Of a DNA stretch of 61,587 nucleotides, positions 9,261-20,311 are shown in pieces. The DNA is taken from the NCBI GenBank assembly GCA_947474705.1, contig CANJJS010000023.1, positions 1-61,587 of the forward strand. Reading direction: 5' to 3'. This stretch comes from Acetobacteraceae bacterium. Lineage in GTDB: Bacteria; Pseudomonadota; Alphaproteobacteria; Acetobacterales; Acetobacteraceae. The translations under genes were made by a program, and so were the position numbers. Position 1 is the stretch's first letter; every line of letters starts with the position of its first letter. Below the pieces are notes generated by a model, which did not search any database, was not told where the DNA came from, and was given only the letters and a program-made list of their open reading frames with translations.

Positions 9261-9333
9261 CCGCGCCAGCGCCGTGGCGCGACAGGCATTCTATGGAATG
9301 CACGGCGGAAATGAAACCTTAGGTTGTATCGCC

Positions 9334-9789
9334 TCACCGCCTGGCCGCGAAAAACGCGCGCAGCAGGGCGCCGCATTCGGTTTCGCGAACTCCGCCGACG
9401 ATTTCCGGCCGGTGATGGGACGACGTGGCGTCGAAAACGCGCGCGCCATGCTCGACGCCACCGCTTTTGGGGTCGTACGCCCCGAAAATCAGCCGCCGTA
9501 TCCGGAAAAGGCCGATCGCCTGCGCGCACATCGGGCACGGTTCCAACGTCACCACCAGATCGCAATCGGGCAACCGCGGCGATCCGCGCGCCGCCGCCGC
9601 CGCCCGCAACACCAACATTTCCGCATGCGCCGAAGCATCGCTGGCAGCCTCCACCCGGTTGCCCGCGGACGCCAACACCGTCCCATCCGGCCCCAACAGA
9701 ACGGCACCGACGGGAACCTCGCCACGCCGGGCGGCGGCGCCGGCTTCGTCCAGCGCGAGGTCCATGGCGGGGAACGCGGTGTGAGACAT
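9334..9789 (-). CDS. tadA: tRNA adenosine(34) deaminase TadA
   Basis: 151-aa zinc deaminase converting adenosine-34 to inosine in the anticodon of tRNA-Arg(ACG). The motifs are complete: H55-A-E57 (zinc ligand and proton shuttle) and P84-C85-P86-M87-C88. Length is normal for the family. A start at ATG 9789 is assumed; a second Met nine residues in is also possible. The gene's 5' side faces the palindromic repeat at 9831-10052. Confidence 0.93.
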   Translation of the reverse strand: MSHTAFPAMDLALDEAGAAARRGEVPVGAVLLGPDGTVLASAGNRVEAASDASAHAEMLVLRAAAAARGSPRLPDCDLVVTLEPCPMCAQAIGLFRIRRLIFGAYDPKSGGVEHGARVFDATSSHHRPEIVGGVRETECGALLRAFFAARR

Positions 9790-9830
9790 GCGGGGTCCTG
9801 AGAGGGTCGAATGGGTGCGAACGGGACGCC

Positions 9831-10052
9831 CCGGGGCTTTGCCCCGGACCCCACGGGGGCTTCGCCCCTCGACCCCACCAAGGGCTCGCCCTTGGAACCC
9901 CGGGATTGTTGCCCTGTGGCTGGGGAGGTGCCGGGACCGGTCACGGCACCTCCCCAGCCACAGGGCAACAAATCGATCGCGGTCCAGGGGACGTTCCCCT
10001 GGTGGGGGTCGAGGGGGCAAAGCCCCCCGTGGGGTTTGGGGCAAAGCCCCAA
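9831..10052. repeat. Mirror-symmetric composite palindromic repeat element
   Basis: Noncoding GC-rich element filling most of the tadA-C26 hydrolase gap. Three small hairpins on the left (stems 9831-9847, 9856-9868, 9878-9895) are mirrored by three on the right (9984-10002, 10013-10027, 10036-10052). The spacers are also mirrored, for example TCGACCCCACC on the left and its complement on the right. Between them lies a 66-bp near-perfect palindrome, 9906-9971: 28-bp arms around a 10-bp centre that is itself palindromic except for one mismatched pair. Open frames through it on both strands are translations of the repeat, not genes. Confidence 0.9.
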
Positions 10053-10137
10053 GGCTCCCCCTTCTACACCCACTCACCCCTCCAGGTCTTCGCGCTTTCT
10101 CTTGCCCGTGCCCGTCCATGGGGTCTAGCAACGGCGC

Positions 10138-10854
10138 ATGAGCAGAAGACCCGTCATTGGCGTGACCCTGGATTCCGAGCAACCCGGCGGTTATTCGAAA
10201 TATCCCTGGTATGCGCTACGCCAGAACTATGCCGAGGCGGTCGCCGCCGCCGGCGGGTTGCCGGTGGCCTTACCGCACGACGTGGCGCTGGCCGCCGATT
10301 ATCTGGACCGGATCGACGCGTTGATCGTCACCGGCGGCGCCTTCGACGTCGACCCCTCGTTGTATGGCGAGGGAGATCGCCACGCGACGGTGACCCTGAA
10401 AGAGGGACGAACCCAGGCGGAACTGGCGCTGACACGCGGGGCGCTGGGACGGAATCTGCCGGTGCTCGGCATCTGCGGCGGGCAGCAATTGCTGGCGGTC
10501 GCGCTGGGCGGTGCGCTGATCCAGCACATCCCGGACTCGGTGCCGGACGCGCTGGCGCATGAACAACCGAACCCAAGACACGAACCCGGCCACACCATCG
10601 CGGTGGTCGCTGACACGCTGCTGCATCGGATCGTCGGCGCGGCGGAAATGCGCGTGAACTCCGCGCACCACCAGGCGGTGCGCGCGCCCGGCCCCTATGC
10701 CATCGTCAACGCCACCGCGCCGGACGGCGTGATCGAAGGCCTGGAAGACCCGCGCTACCGCTTCTGTCTGGGCGTGCAGTGGCACCCCGAATATTTCATC
10801 GACCCCGGCGACCGGCTGATTTTCGACGCGCTGATCGAGGCCTGCCGGCCATGA
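10138..10854 (+). CDS. Gamma-glutamyl-gamma-aminobutyrate hydrolase family protein (peptidase C26)
   Basis: 238-aa class I glutamine-amidotransferase-like hydrolase of the PuuD type. Nucleophile Cys113 is in GICGGQQ, and the His/Glu pair is in QWHPEY (His216, Glu218). PuuD itself releases GABA from gamma-glutamyl-GABA in putrescine catabolism; no other putrescine gene is nearby, so the exact substrate is uncertain. Its TGA overlaps the ATG of the following pseudouridine synthase (ATGA). Confidence 0.88.
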   Translation: MSRRPVIGVTLDSEQPGGYSKYPWYALRQNYAEAVAAAGGLPVALPHDVALAADYLDRIDALIVTGGAFDVDPSLYGEGDRHATVTLKEGRTQAELALTRGALGRNLPVLGICGGQQLLAVALGGALIQHIPDSVPDALAHEQPNPRHEPGHTIAVVADTLLHRIVGAAEMRVNSAHHQAVRAPGPYAIVNATAPDGVIEGLEDPRYRFCLGVQWHPEYFIDPGDRLIFDALIEACRP

Positions 10855-11636
10855 GCGAGACCTCCGTATCCGCCGAACCGCGCGGCGACCGCATCGCGAA
10901 ATATTTGGCCCGCGCCGGCGTCGCCAGCCGCCGCGACGCCGAACGCATGATCGCCGAGGGCAAGGTCAAGCTGAACAACGCCGTCGTCACCCATCCCGCG
11001 ACCTTCGTCACGCCCGGCGACCTCGTCACCATCGGCGGCCTGCTGGTCGAGGAACCGGATCGCACCCGCCTCTGGCGCTACCACAAACCCGAGGGCCTGG
11101 TGACCACGCACCGCGACCCGGAGGGCCGTGCCACCGTGTTCGACAAGCTGCGTCACCAACTGCCTCGCGTCATCAGCATCGGACGGCTGGACCTGACCAG
11201 CGAGGGGCTGCTGCTTCTCACCAACGACGGCGCCCTGGCGCGGGTACTGGAAATGCCGTCCACCGGCTGGATCCGGCGTTACCGCGTGCGCGTGCATGGC
11301 GACGTGGACCCGAAAGCCCTGGCCGCCCTGGCGAACGGGGTCACCGTCGACGGCGTCCGCTACGCACCGATCGATGCCGGTCTGGACGCGAAAAAGGGCG
11401 AGAACGCCTGGATGACCGTCAGCCTGCGCGAGGGCCGCAACCGCGAAATTCGCCGGGTCATGGCGCATCTCGGCCTGGAAGTGTCGCGCCTGATCCGCAT
11501 CGCCTACGGCCCGTTCCAGTTGGGCACCCTGCCTCGCGGCGGGATCGAGGAAGTGCCGACCCGCGTACTGCGCGAGCAATTACCGAAGGAACCGGCGCCC
11601 GGCGCGAAACCCCCGCGCGGCCTGCGCCGGTCCTGA
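10851..11636 (+). CDS. rluB: 23S rRNA pseudouridine synthase, RluB/RsuA family
   Basis: 261-aa pseudouridine synthase. An S4 RNA-binding domain (about residues 12-60: RIAKYLARAGVASRRDAE) is followed by a catalytic domain with Asp114 in GRLD, then TSEGLLLLTNDG and the conserved GRNREIRR. RluB modifies U2605 of 23S rRNA in E. coli; RluE/RluF-like specificity cannot be excluded. The start at ATG 10851 overlaps the previous stop. rsmD begins 4 bases after the stop, forming an rRNA-modification pair. Confidence 0.9.
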   Translation: MSETSVSAEPRGDRIAKYLARAGVASRRDAERMIAEGKVKLNNAVVTHPATFVTPGDLVTIGGLLVEEPDRTRLWRYHKPEGLVTTHRDPEGRATVFDKLRHQLPRVISIGRLDLTSEGLLLLTNDGALARVLEMPSTGWIRRYRVRVHGDVDPKALAALANGVTVDGVRYAPIDAGLDAKKGENAWMTVSLREGRNREIRRVMAHLGLEVSRLIRIAYGPFQLGTLPRGGIEEVPTRVLREQLPKEPAPGAKPPRGLRRS

Positions 11637-11640
11637 GCGC

Positions 11641-12186
11641 GTGCGAATTGTCGCGGGCACCTGGAAGGGCCGGACTCTGACCGCGCCGCCCGGCCTGGAC
11701 ACACGTCCGACCGCCGACCGCGTCCGCCAGGCCCTCTTCGATATTTTGCTCCACGCCCCTTGGGCCGGCCGCTCCCTGATCGAAAACGCGCTGATCCTGG
11801 ACGTCTTCGCGGGCACCGGCGCCCTGGGGTTGGAAGCCCTGTCCCGCGGTGCCGCGCGCGCCGTGTTCGTGGAACAGGCACGGCCCGCCCTGGCGGCGCT
11901 GCGCGCGAATATCGCCGCGTGCAAGGCCGTGGACCGCTGCGAGGTCCTGGCCGTCGAAGCCCTGTCCATGCCAACCGGCCCAAAAGCGGACATCGTGTTT
12001 CTCGACCCACCCTACGGACGGGACCTGATCCCAAAAACACTGACCCGTCTCCGCGCGATCGAACGCCTGGGGGAGGGAACTCTGATCGTCGCGGAAACCG
12101 GCCGCGACGAACCCGCGCCGGTAGACGATCCGCTCTCGGAACGAGTCCACGGCGCCGCATGTCTCACGATCTGGCGAGAAAAATAG
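11641..12186 (+). CDS. rsmD: 16S rRNA (guanine(966)-N2)-methyltransferase RsmD
   Basis: 181-aa SAM-dependent methyltransferase. The SAM-binding DVFAGTGALG lies at residues 54-63 and the catalytic DPPY at 122-125, as in N2-guanine rRNA methylases. The N-terminal MRIVAGTWKGR and TRPTADRVRQALFD are RsmD signatures. Initiation is at GTG 11641, four bases after the upstream stop, so expression probably depends on the upstream gene. It methylates G966 of the 30S subunit. Confidence 0.93.
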   Translation: MRIVAGTWKGRTLTAPPGLDTRPTADRVRQALFDILLHAPWAGRSLIENALILDVFAGTGALGLEALSRGAARAVFVEQARPALAALRANIAACKAVDRCEVLAVEALSMPTGPKADIVFLDPPYGRDLIPKTLTRLRAIERLGEGTLIVAETGRDEPAPVDDPLSERVHGAACLTIWREK

Positions 12187-12236
12187 AGCCGGGGACCAGC
12201 GGTTCCCGTTTTGGTTTCGGACACCGCTCGATCATC

Positions 12237-12259
12237 GTCCCCCGACTCGATCGGGGGAC
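12237..12259. repeat. GC-rich hairpin in rsmD/mnmE convergent gap
   Basis: Perfect 9-bp inverted repeat (GTCCCCCGA with TCGGGGGAC, 5-nt loop) 50 bp after rsmD and 115 bp from the mnmE stop. No T-run follows on either strand, so a bidirectional terminator role is possible but unproven. It resembles the hairpin at 24394-24426 and may belong to a dispersed family. Confidence 0.6.
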
Positions 12260-12373
12260 CGGGTGCGGCACGTCCGTGGCCCGACCGTGCCGCGCTTGTA
12301 CGACCGCCATAGGACCCGATCAGAAATAACGACGAGAACACCTGTCCGTGCACCCTCGCCCCAGACCAGCCAC

Positions 12374-13666
12374 CTACTTTCCAATACAAAACTGCCGGAA
12401 AATCGCGTCCAAAATCTCCTCGACCCCCACCTGCCCGGTGATCGAGCCCAAAGCACGCAACGCCAGACGCATCGCCTCGCCCCGTAACTCCGGCGCGGCC
12501 GCGTCATCCGCCTCCCCCAGCCATCGCCCAGCCGTCTGAAGCGCGACCCTATGCCGTGCCTGGGTTAACGGCGGCGGCCCGCCAGACTGCGTCAACGCAA
12601 CCGCCCGCTCCGCCAGACGCGCGCGCAACACATCGAGCCCCTCGCCCGTCAAAGCACTGACCGCGATCACCTCCGGCCGCGGATCGGAACGCAAATCGCT
12701 CTTGTTCGCGACAACCAAACCACCGGAAACCGGCTCGAACACCGCATCCGCCTCGATCACCGTCACCACCAAATCCGCGGACCCGGCACGCGCCCGAGCC
12801 CGCCGCACCCCCTCGGCTTCAATCGGATCGGCGGTCTCCCGCAAACCCGCGGTATCGACCAGAGTCACCGGCACGCCGCCAAGAACCACCCGGCACTCGA
12901 TCGCGTCCCGGGTCGTTCCCGGCAACGCCGACACAATCGCCACGTCGCGCTCCGCCAACGCATTGATCAGAGACGATTTCCCGACATTCGGCGCGCCGCC
13001 TATCGCGAAAAACAACCCCTCGCGCAATTTCTCCCCGCGATGCCCATCGTCCAAATGCGCGGCGATCTCCGCCCGCAACGCACGCACCGCACCCACCAAA
13101 TCCGCCTCTACCTCCGGCGGCAAATCCTCGTCGGGAAAATCGATCAAGGCCTCCTGCCGGGACAGCGCCAGCCGCAACCGCTCCGACCAGCCCCGATACA
13201 AAGCCCCCAACGCGCCGTCCAACTGCCGCAACGCCTGCCGCCGCTGCGCATCCGTTTCGGCGGCGACCAAATCGTGCACCGCCTCCGCTTCCACCAAATC
13301 GAGCTTTCCGTTCAGAAACGCCCGCCGCGTGAACTCTCCCGCCTCGGCCGGACGCAAGCCCAGCTCGCCCAATGCGCCCGCGACCGCATCGACGACCGCC
13401 GGACCCGCATGAAGAAAAAGCTCGGCGCAATTCTCGCCCGTGTAGGTGCCCGGACCAGGCAGCCACACCACCATCGCGCGATCCAGCACTTCGCCATCCG
13501 CGCCGCGCAACGCCCGCGCGACCGCCCGGCGCGCGGGCGGCAATCGCCCGCACAACGCCGTCAACGCCGCCGCGCTCTCCGGCCCGCTGATCCGCAACAC
13601 CGCGATGGCGGCACGCCCCGCGCCCGACGCGAGCGCGAAAATCGTGTCCGCCGAAGCGCCGCTCAC
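12374..13666 (-). CDS. mnmE: tRNA modification GTPase MnmE
   Basis: 430-aa GTPase that, with MnmG, installs the (carboxymethyl)aminomethyl group at U34 of certain tRNAs. A folate-binding N-terminal domain (about 1-118) and helical domain carry an inserted G domain: G1 GAPNVGKS 224-231, TTRD 251-254, G3 DTAG 271-274 and G4 NKSD 321-324. The C-terminal CIGK supplies the catalytic cysteine. The start ATG overlaps the stop of the CoA-transferase B gene by 4 bp, an unexpected partner for a tRNA-modification gene. mnmG is not in the window. Confidence 0.95.
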   Translation of the reverse strand: MSGASADTIFALASGAGRAAIAVLRISGPESAAALTALCGRLPPARRAVARALRGADGEVLDRAMVVWLPGPGTYTGENCAELFLHAGPAVVDAVAGALGELGLRPAEAGEFTRRAFLNGKLDLVEAEAVHDLVAAETDAQRRQALRQLDGALGALYRGWSERLRLALSRQEALIDFPDEDLPPEVEADLVGAVRALRAEIAAHLDDGHRGEKLREGLFFAIGGAPNVGKSSLINALAERDVAIVSALPGTTRDAIECRVVLGGVPVTLVDTAGLRETADPIEAEGVRRARARAGSADLVVTVIEADAVFEPVSGGLVVANKSDLRSDPRPEVIAVSALTGEGLDVLRARLAERAVALTQSGGPPPLTQARHRVALQTAGRWLGEADDAAAPELRGEAMRLALRALGSITGQVGVEEILDAIFRQFCIGK

Positions 13667-14337
13667 CCCGCCAGCCGCACCACCGGCAGGTTATCCACCA
13701 CCGACAAGGGCGCCCCCGTCGCGGCCCGCACCTGATCCACCGTCAGGCCCGGCGCGATCTGATGCATCAGGAACCCGGTGCCGGTCGGCTCGAACAATCC
13801 GAAATTGGTCGCGACCAGCTTCACCACACCACGCGCCGTCACCGGCAAATCGCAGGCCGCCATCAACCGCGAGGACCCGTCGCGCGTCGTATGTTCGAGA
13901 ATAATGAACACCCGCTTCGCGCAGGCCGCGAGATCCATCGCCCCGCCAATCCCGCCGCCCTTCTGGCCCTTCAGCTTCCAGTTGGCGAAATCCCCTCCGC
14001 AGGACACCTGATACGCGCCCATCACGGTCACATCAATGTGACCGCCGCGAATAATCCCGAAACTGTCGGCGTGATGCACCACCGCCGCGCCCGGCTTCAA
14101 CGTGACATTCTGCCCGCCCGCGTTGACGAGGTTCAGGTCTTCCGTCCCCTCCGCCGCCACCTGGCCATAGCCGATGATCCCGTTTTCCGAATGGTAAACG
14201 ATATCGGTGTCGCCAATATCGGTATTCGAACACATCGTCGGAATACCGACACCCAAATTGACAACCCACCCGTTCTGGAACTGCTCGGCCGCGAGATCCG
14301 CCATCTGCTGACGGTTGAGTCCCTTGCTCCCGCTCAT
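13663..14337 (-). CDS. scoB: 3-oxoacid CoA-transferase subunit B
   Basis: 224-aa beta subunit of a family I CoA-transferase, which moves CoA from succinyl-CoA or acetyl-CoA onto a 3-oxoacid. The catalytic glutamate is Glu51 in the conserved SENGI context, and NLGVGIPT near residue 27 is a family signature. Start ATG 14337 overlaps the subunit A stop (ATGA). Subunits A and B form the heterotetramer. Acetoacetate versus 3-oxoadipate specificity cannot be settled here; no protocatechuate genes are nearby. Confidence 0.92.
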   Translation of the reverse strand: MSGSKGLNRQQMADLAAEQFQNGWVVNLGVGIPTMCSNTDIGDTDIVYHSENGIIGYGQVAAEGTEDLNLVNAGGQNVTLKPGAAVVHHADSFGIIRGGHIDVTVMGAYQVSCGGDFANWKLKGQKGGGIGGAMDLAACAKRVFIILEHTTRDGSSRLMAACDLPVTARGVVKLVATNFGLFEPTGTGFLMHQIAPGLTVDQVRAATGAPLSVVDNLPVVRLAG

Positions 14338-15074
14338 TTGCGTCGCTCCTGCCGTTTCGCGGGCCATATCCCCTCCGGCGCCGGCGGCACCTGAACCAGC
14401 CGGTGCACGAACAAACCCGAGGTATGAACATCGTCCGCGTCGATCCCGCCGGCCGGAAGAATCGGCTCGTCGACCTCCACGATCGTGCATTTCGCGGCCG
14501 TGGCCATCAGCGGATTGAAATTGCGCTGCGCCCGGTGGAACCGGAGATTGCCGAACGTGTCGGCGCGCGCCGCGCGAATGAACGCGTAATCCAGCGGTAA
14601 CGCGTATTCCAACAGATATTCTCGGCCGTTTATCACCCGGGTCTCGCGCCCCTCCGCCAGTTCGGTCCCGACCGCGGTCGGCGTGTAAAACGCCGGTATG
14701 CCCGCGCCCGCCGCCCGCATCCGCTCCGCCAGCGTGCCCTGCGGCACCAGTTCGGCCTCGACCTCGCCCGCCTCGTAATACTTCGTGAACGGGATCGGAT
14801 CGGTCGGCCGGGTCGCGGCTGTAAACGCGCAAATGACCTTCGCCACCTGCCCATTCTCCACCAGCATCCCAATGTCCGGCATCCGCGGCTGCTGCGCCCC
14901 GCCGGTGCTGTTGGCGACCAGAGTCAGACGCTTCGCGCCCTGCTCCAGCAACGCCCTGATCAAATTGAACGGAGTCCCCGGCATGGCGAACCCGCCAAAC
15001 GCGATGGTGCTGCCATCGGGAATGTCGGCCACCGCCTCCCGGAACCCGCCTACGACTTTCGATCTCGCGGCCAT
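14334..15074 (-). CDS. scoA: 3-oxoacid CoA-transferase subunit A
   Basis: 246-aa alpha subunit of the family I CoA-transferase, with the CoA-binding GGFAMPGTPFNLI near the N-terminus. Two in-frame ATGs exist. The downstream one (15074) was chosen because GGAGGGG at 15078-15084 is ideally spaced, whereas using ATG 15086 would bury that site in the coding region. It is first in the operon scoA-scoB-mnmE, each joined by 4-bp overlaps. Confidence 0.9.
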   Translation of the reverse strand: MAARSKVVGGFREAVADIPDGSTIAFGGFAMPGTPFNLIRALLEQGAKRLTLVANSTGGAQQPRMPDIGMLVENGQVAKVICAFTAATRPTDPIPFTKYYEAGEVEAELVPQGTLAERMRAAGAGIPAFYTPTAVGTELAEGRETRVINGREYLLEYALPLDYAFIRAARADTFGNLRFHRAQRNFNPLMATAAKCTIVEVDEPILPAGGIDADDVHTSGLFVHRLVQVPPAPEGIWPAKRQERRK

Positions 15075-15227
15075 CGTCCCCTCCATGATTGGCCACGATC
15101 AATGGCCACCCAACCCAGAGGCGTCAAGCGCACGGCGAAGAGGCGGCGAACCCGAATGGCGGACGCCCGCCTTGCATCCACCGCCGCGCCAGGTTCAATG
15201 GAGGAAATCTTTGCCTTGGAGAGTTGA

Positions 15228-15962
<735 letters not shown>

Positions 15963-16079
15963 TCGAAAAGCCCCGCCAGAGAGCGGCAAAACACACCGGC
16001 CGGGGATTGAGCGCTTTTCAAGCCCCGGCGGCACCGCTAGAAGTCGGCCGCGCCCGTACCACCCATCCGGAACCCCACG

Positions 16080-16406
16080 TTGAGCACTGTCCTCCTGATC
16101 ATCCACCTGTTCGTCACCTTGGCTCTGATCGGCGTCGTGCTGATCCAGCGCAGCGAGGGCGGCGGTCTGGGCATTGGCACCTCCCAGGGGATGGGCTCGT
16201 TCATGAGTGGGCGAGGCACCGCCAACCTGCTGACACGCGCGACCGGAATCCTCGCGGCGATCTTCTTCGCGCTGTCGCTGGCCCTGGCACTGATGAACCG
16301 CGGCACCATGGGCAGCAACCGGTCGATCCTGGACTCGGTGCCCGCCACCGGAACGGCACCCGCGCCGCCACCGCCTCCGGCCGCGCCCTCCGCGCCGGCC
16401 AACTGA
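16080..16406 (+). CDS. secG: Preprotein translocase subunit SecG
   Basis: 108-aa auxiliary subunit of the SecYEG channel. Two membrane helices (about residues 2-20 and 52-72) flank the SecG hallmark IQRSEGGGLGIG. The tail is Pro/Ala rich. No ATG or GTG lies upstream in frame at a reasonable distance; the TTG at 16080 gives a complete first helix and is taken as the start. Confidence 0.93.
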   Translation: MSTVLLIIHLFVTLALIGVVLIQRSEGGGLGIGTSQGMGSFMSGRGTANLLTRATGILAAIFFALSLALALMNRGTMGSNRSILDSVPATGTAPAPPPPPAAPSAPAN

Positions 16407-16458
16407 TTTGCCTTTTCGCCGGGGTGGCCTTCCCACCCCCCGCTTCGCCCCCGTATAA

Positions 16459-18099
<1,641 letters not shown>

Positions 18100-18118
18100 T
18101 AAAGCCTGGCGCGCGGCG

Positions 18119-18601
18119 ATGACCGATTTCGGTATTGCCCGCGCCCTGCATGTGATCGCCGTCGTCCTGTGGATCGGTGGCGTCGGCATGGTGACGACGG
18201 TCCTGCTGCCGGGCATCCGCCGCGCTTATGCCCCACCCGATCGCTTCGCCGCCTTCCACGCCATCGAGGCCCGGTTCGCCCGCCAATCCCGCTGGACCAC
18301 CGCCCTCGCCGGACTGACCGGCTTCTACATGACCTGGCGAATCGGCGCCTGGGATCGCTTCGTCACCCCGTCTTTCTGGTGGATGCACGCGATGGTCGTC
18401 ACATGGGCGATCTTCACCGCGATGCTCTTCGTCGCCGAGCCCCTGTTTCTCCACCGCCTCCTGGAACGCCGCGCGGCCCATGCAGCGGAGGCCACTTATC
18501 GCCTGATCGAACGCCTGCACTGGGTATTGCTCGGCCTGAGCCTCCTCGCGGCGGGCGGCGCCGCCGCAGGTGTCGCGGGCATCAACCTGCTGGGATTCTG
18601 A
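18119..18601 (+). CDS. CopD/HemJ-like small membrane protein
   Basis: 160-aa integral membrane protein with four predicted helices. The first reads ARALHVIAVVLWIGGVGM, the His-containing first helix seen in CopD- and HemJ-like proteins. Further histidines occur in the third helix (WWMHAMVV) and near FLHRLLERR. Function is unknown; a haem- or copper-related role is only suggested by the His-bearing helices. It begins 19 bp after pyrG and may be co-transcribed. Confidence 0.65.
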   Translation: MTDFGIARALHVIAVVLWIGGVGMVTTVLLPGIRRAYAPPDRFAAFHAIEARFARQSRWTTALAGLTGFYMTWRIGAWDRFVTPSFWWMHAMVVTWAIFTAMLFVAEPLFLHRLLERRAAHAAEATYRLIERLHWVLLGLSLLAAGGAAAGVAGINLLGF

Positions 18602-18643
18602 CCCGCCTCTTGCTCCGCGTGCGGCGCCGTCCGACTGTCGCGC

Positions 18644-19522
18644 ATGGCCATGAACACCGCCCCCTTCCGCGTCGCCGAAGGCGAGACAGTCAAACTCCGT
18701 CACCGTCCGACCTGGGTTGACCCATTCTACGACTCGAAACCGGACTACGAGGCCCGGCTGGCCGCGCATGTGAAAGAACTAGACCGTTTGCAACAGCGCC
18801 TCTACGCCTCCAACACGCGGGCTGTGCTGCTGATCTTTCAGGCCATGGACGCGGCGGGCAAGGACGGCGTCATCCGCCACGTCATGTCGGGCATCAACCC
18901 GCAGGGCTGCCAGGTCGTCAGCTTCAAGCACCCCAGCGCGCAAGAACTGCAACACGACTTCCTGTGGCGCTGCACCCGCGACCTGCCGGAACGCGGCCGT
19001 ATCGGCATCTTCAACCGTAGCTACTACGAGGAAGTGCTTATCGTCCGCGTCCACCCGGAAATCCTGCACGCCCAAGGCGTCGCCGACATGCCGAAGGACC
19101 TGGGTAAACTCTGGCACCGCCGCTACCAGTCCATCGCGGGCCTGGAGCGGCATTTGTCCCGCAACGGCACGCGCGTGGTAAAATTCTTCCTGCACATGTC
19201 GAAGGAGGAACAACGGAACCGCTTTCTCGCCCGCATCCAGGAACCGCGGAAAAACTGGAAGTTCAGCACGGCTGACATCCAGGAACGGGCCTTCTGGGAC
19301 GATTACATGACGGCCTACGAGGATTGTCTGAGCGCCACCAGCACCGACCGCGCGCCGTGGTATGTCGTTCCCGCCGACGACAAACGCAACGCGCGGTTGA
19401 TCGTGTCGCGGATCGTGGCCGACACGATGGCCGGGATGAAACTCCGCTATCCGAAGAGCGACGACTCGCGGCAAGAGGAACTGGACGCGATCCGTGTGGC
19501 GTTGGAGCGGGAGGCGGAGTGA
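18644..19522 (+). CDS. ppk2: Polyphosphate kinase 2 family protein
   Basis: 292-aa PPK2-type phosphotransferase, which uses polyphosphate to phosphorylate nucleotides or the reverse. Walker A is MDAAGKDG (68-75), the lid/Walker B region contains [13 protein letters not shown] (about 121-133), and basic residues [15 protein letters not shown] follow. Length fits the one-domain class. ADP versus AMP preference cannot be read here. A second ATG two codons downstream is an alternative start. Confidence 0.9.
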   Translation: MAMNTAPFRVAEGETVKLRHRPTWVDPFYDSKPDYEARLAAHVKELDRLQQRLYASNTRAVLLIFQAMDAAGKDGVIRHVMSGINPQGCQVVSFKHPSAQELQHDFLWRCTRDLPERGRIGIFNRSYYEEVLIVRVHPEILHAQGVADMPKDLGKLWHRRYQSIAGLERHLSRNGTRVVKFFLHMSKEEQRNRFLARIQEPRKNWKFSTADIQERAFWDDYMTAYEDCLSATSTDRAPWYVVPADDKRNARLIVSRIVADTMAGMKLRYPKSDDSRQEELDAIRVALEREAE

Positions 19523-19528
19523 ACGCCG

Positions 19529-20311
19529 CTACCCGGCGCCCGCCCCCCGCGTGAACCACGCGTCAATCGCCCGCGCCACCGCCCGCGCCAGCCGGGTCCG
19601 GTGCGTGGGGTCGTTCAACGACGCCTCGTCGGCTGGGTTGGACAGGAACCCCATCTCCAGCAGCACGCTCGGGACTCCGGCGGCGTGCAATACGATGAAA
19701 TTCGCCCGCCGCTTCGGCGAGAACAACAACGGCACGTCCGTTTCCAGCCCCCGCACCAGCGCGCCCGCCGCCCGCGCCGAGATCGCCCGGTTCTCCCGTT
19801 GCGCGAGGCTGTTCAGGATGTCCGACACCTCCGGCGGGCGGTCCGGTCCAGACTCGCCGCCATTCTCCCGCGCCGCCAAGGCCTCCGTCTCCGGATCCGA
19901 TGCGCGCGCGGACAGAGTGTAAACAGACGCGCCACGGATCGCCGGATCGGCCGTTTTGTCGGCGTGCAGCGACAGGAACAAATGCGCGCCGCGCGCGACC
20001 GCCATCTCCGCGCGGTCTTCCGGCCAGAGGAACCGGTCGCGATCGCGGGTCAGTTCGACGCGGTAGGCCGCGGTCCCCTCCAGCACCGTCCGCAGCGCCA
20101 GCGCGGCGGCCAGGGTCACGTGTTTTTCCAGCGTGCCGGTGCCACCGGTCGCGCCGGGATCGCGTCCGCCATGGCCGGGGTCAATCAGGATCAAGGGCTG
20201 GCCGGACACCGCATGGGCCGGTGGACCCGCCAGGAGCGCGGCGGTCAATCCGCCGCCGAGCAACCGCCTGCGGGACAAAAATCGCCTGGAAAAACACGCT
20301 TCGGAGATCAT
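19529..20311 (-). CDS. N-acetylmuramoyl-L-alanine amidase (AmiC type, Tat-exported)
   Basis: 260-aa Amidase_3 zinc hydrolase that cuts the amide bond between MurNAc and the stem peptide, important in daughter-cell separation. A twin-arginine signal (SRRRLLGGG, residues 13-21, then a hydrophobic stretch) suggests Tat export. Zinc ligands are His47 (DPGHGG), Glu62 (LEKH) and His116 (SLHAD); the catalytic glutamate is in LLEMGFLSNP. No AMIN targeting domain is seen. The gene is divergent from rne, and its stop is 6 bp from the convergent ppk2 stop. Confidence 0.92.
   Translation of the reverse strand: MISEACFSRRFLSRRRLLGGGLTAALLAGPPAHAVSGQPLILIDPGHGGRDPGATGGTGTLEKHVTLAAALALRTVLEGTAAYRVELTRDRDRFLWPEDRAEMAVARGAHLFLSLHADKTADPAIRGASVYTLSARASDPETEALAARENGGESGPDRPPEVSDILNSLAQRENRAISARAAGALVRGLETDVPLLFSPKRRANFIVLHAAGVPSVLLEMGFLSNPADEASLNDPTHRTRLARAVARAIDAWFTRGAGAG

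Noticed and set aside
9831-10052. CRISPR-like array
   Set aside because: The repeated units are hairpins with mirrored, unequal spacers in inverted order; a CRISPR has direct repeats with unique spacers.
9788-10128. Open frames through the tadA-puuD gap on both strands
   Set aside because: They are translations of the palindromic repeat (Pro/Arg/Gly-rich, similar in several frames) and not genes.
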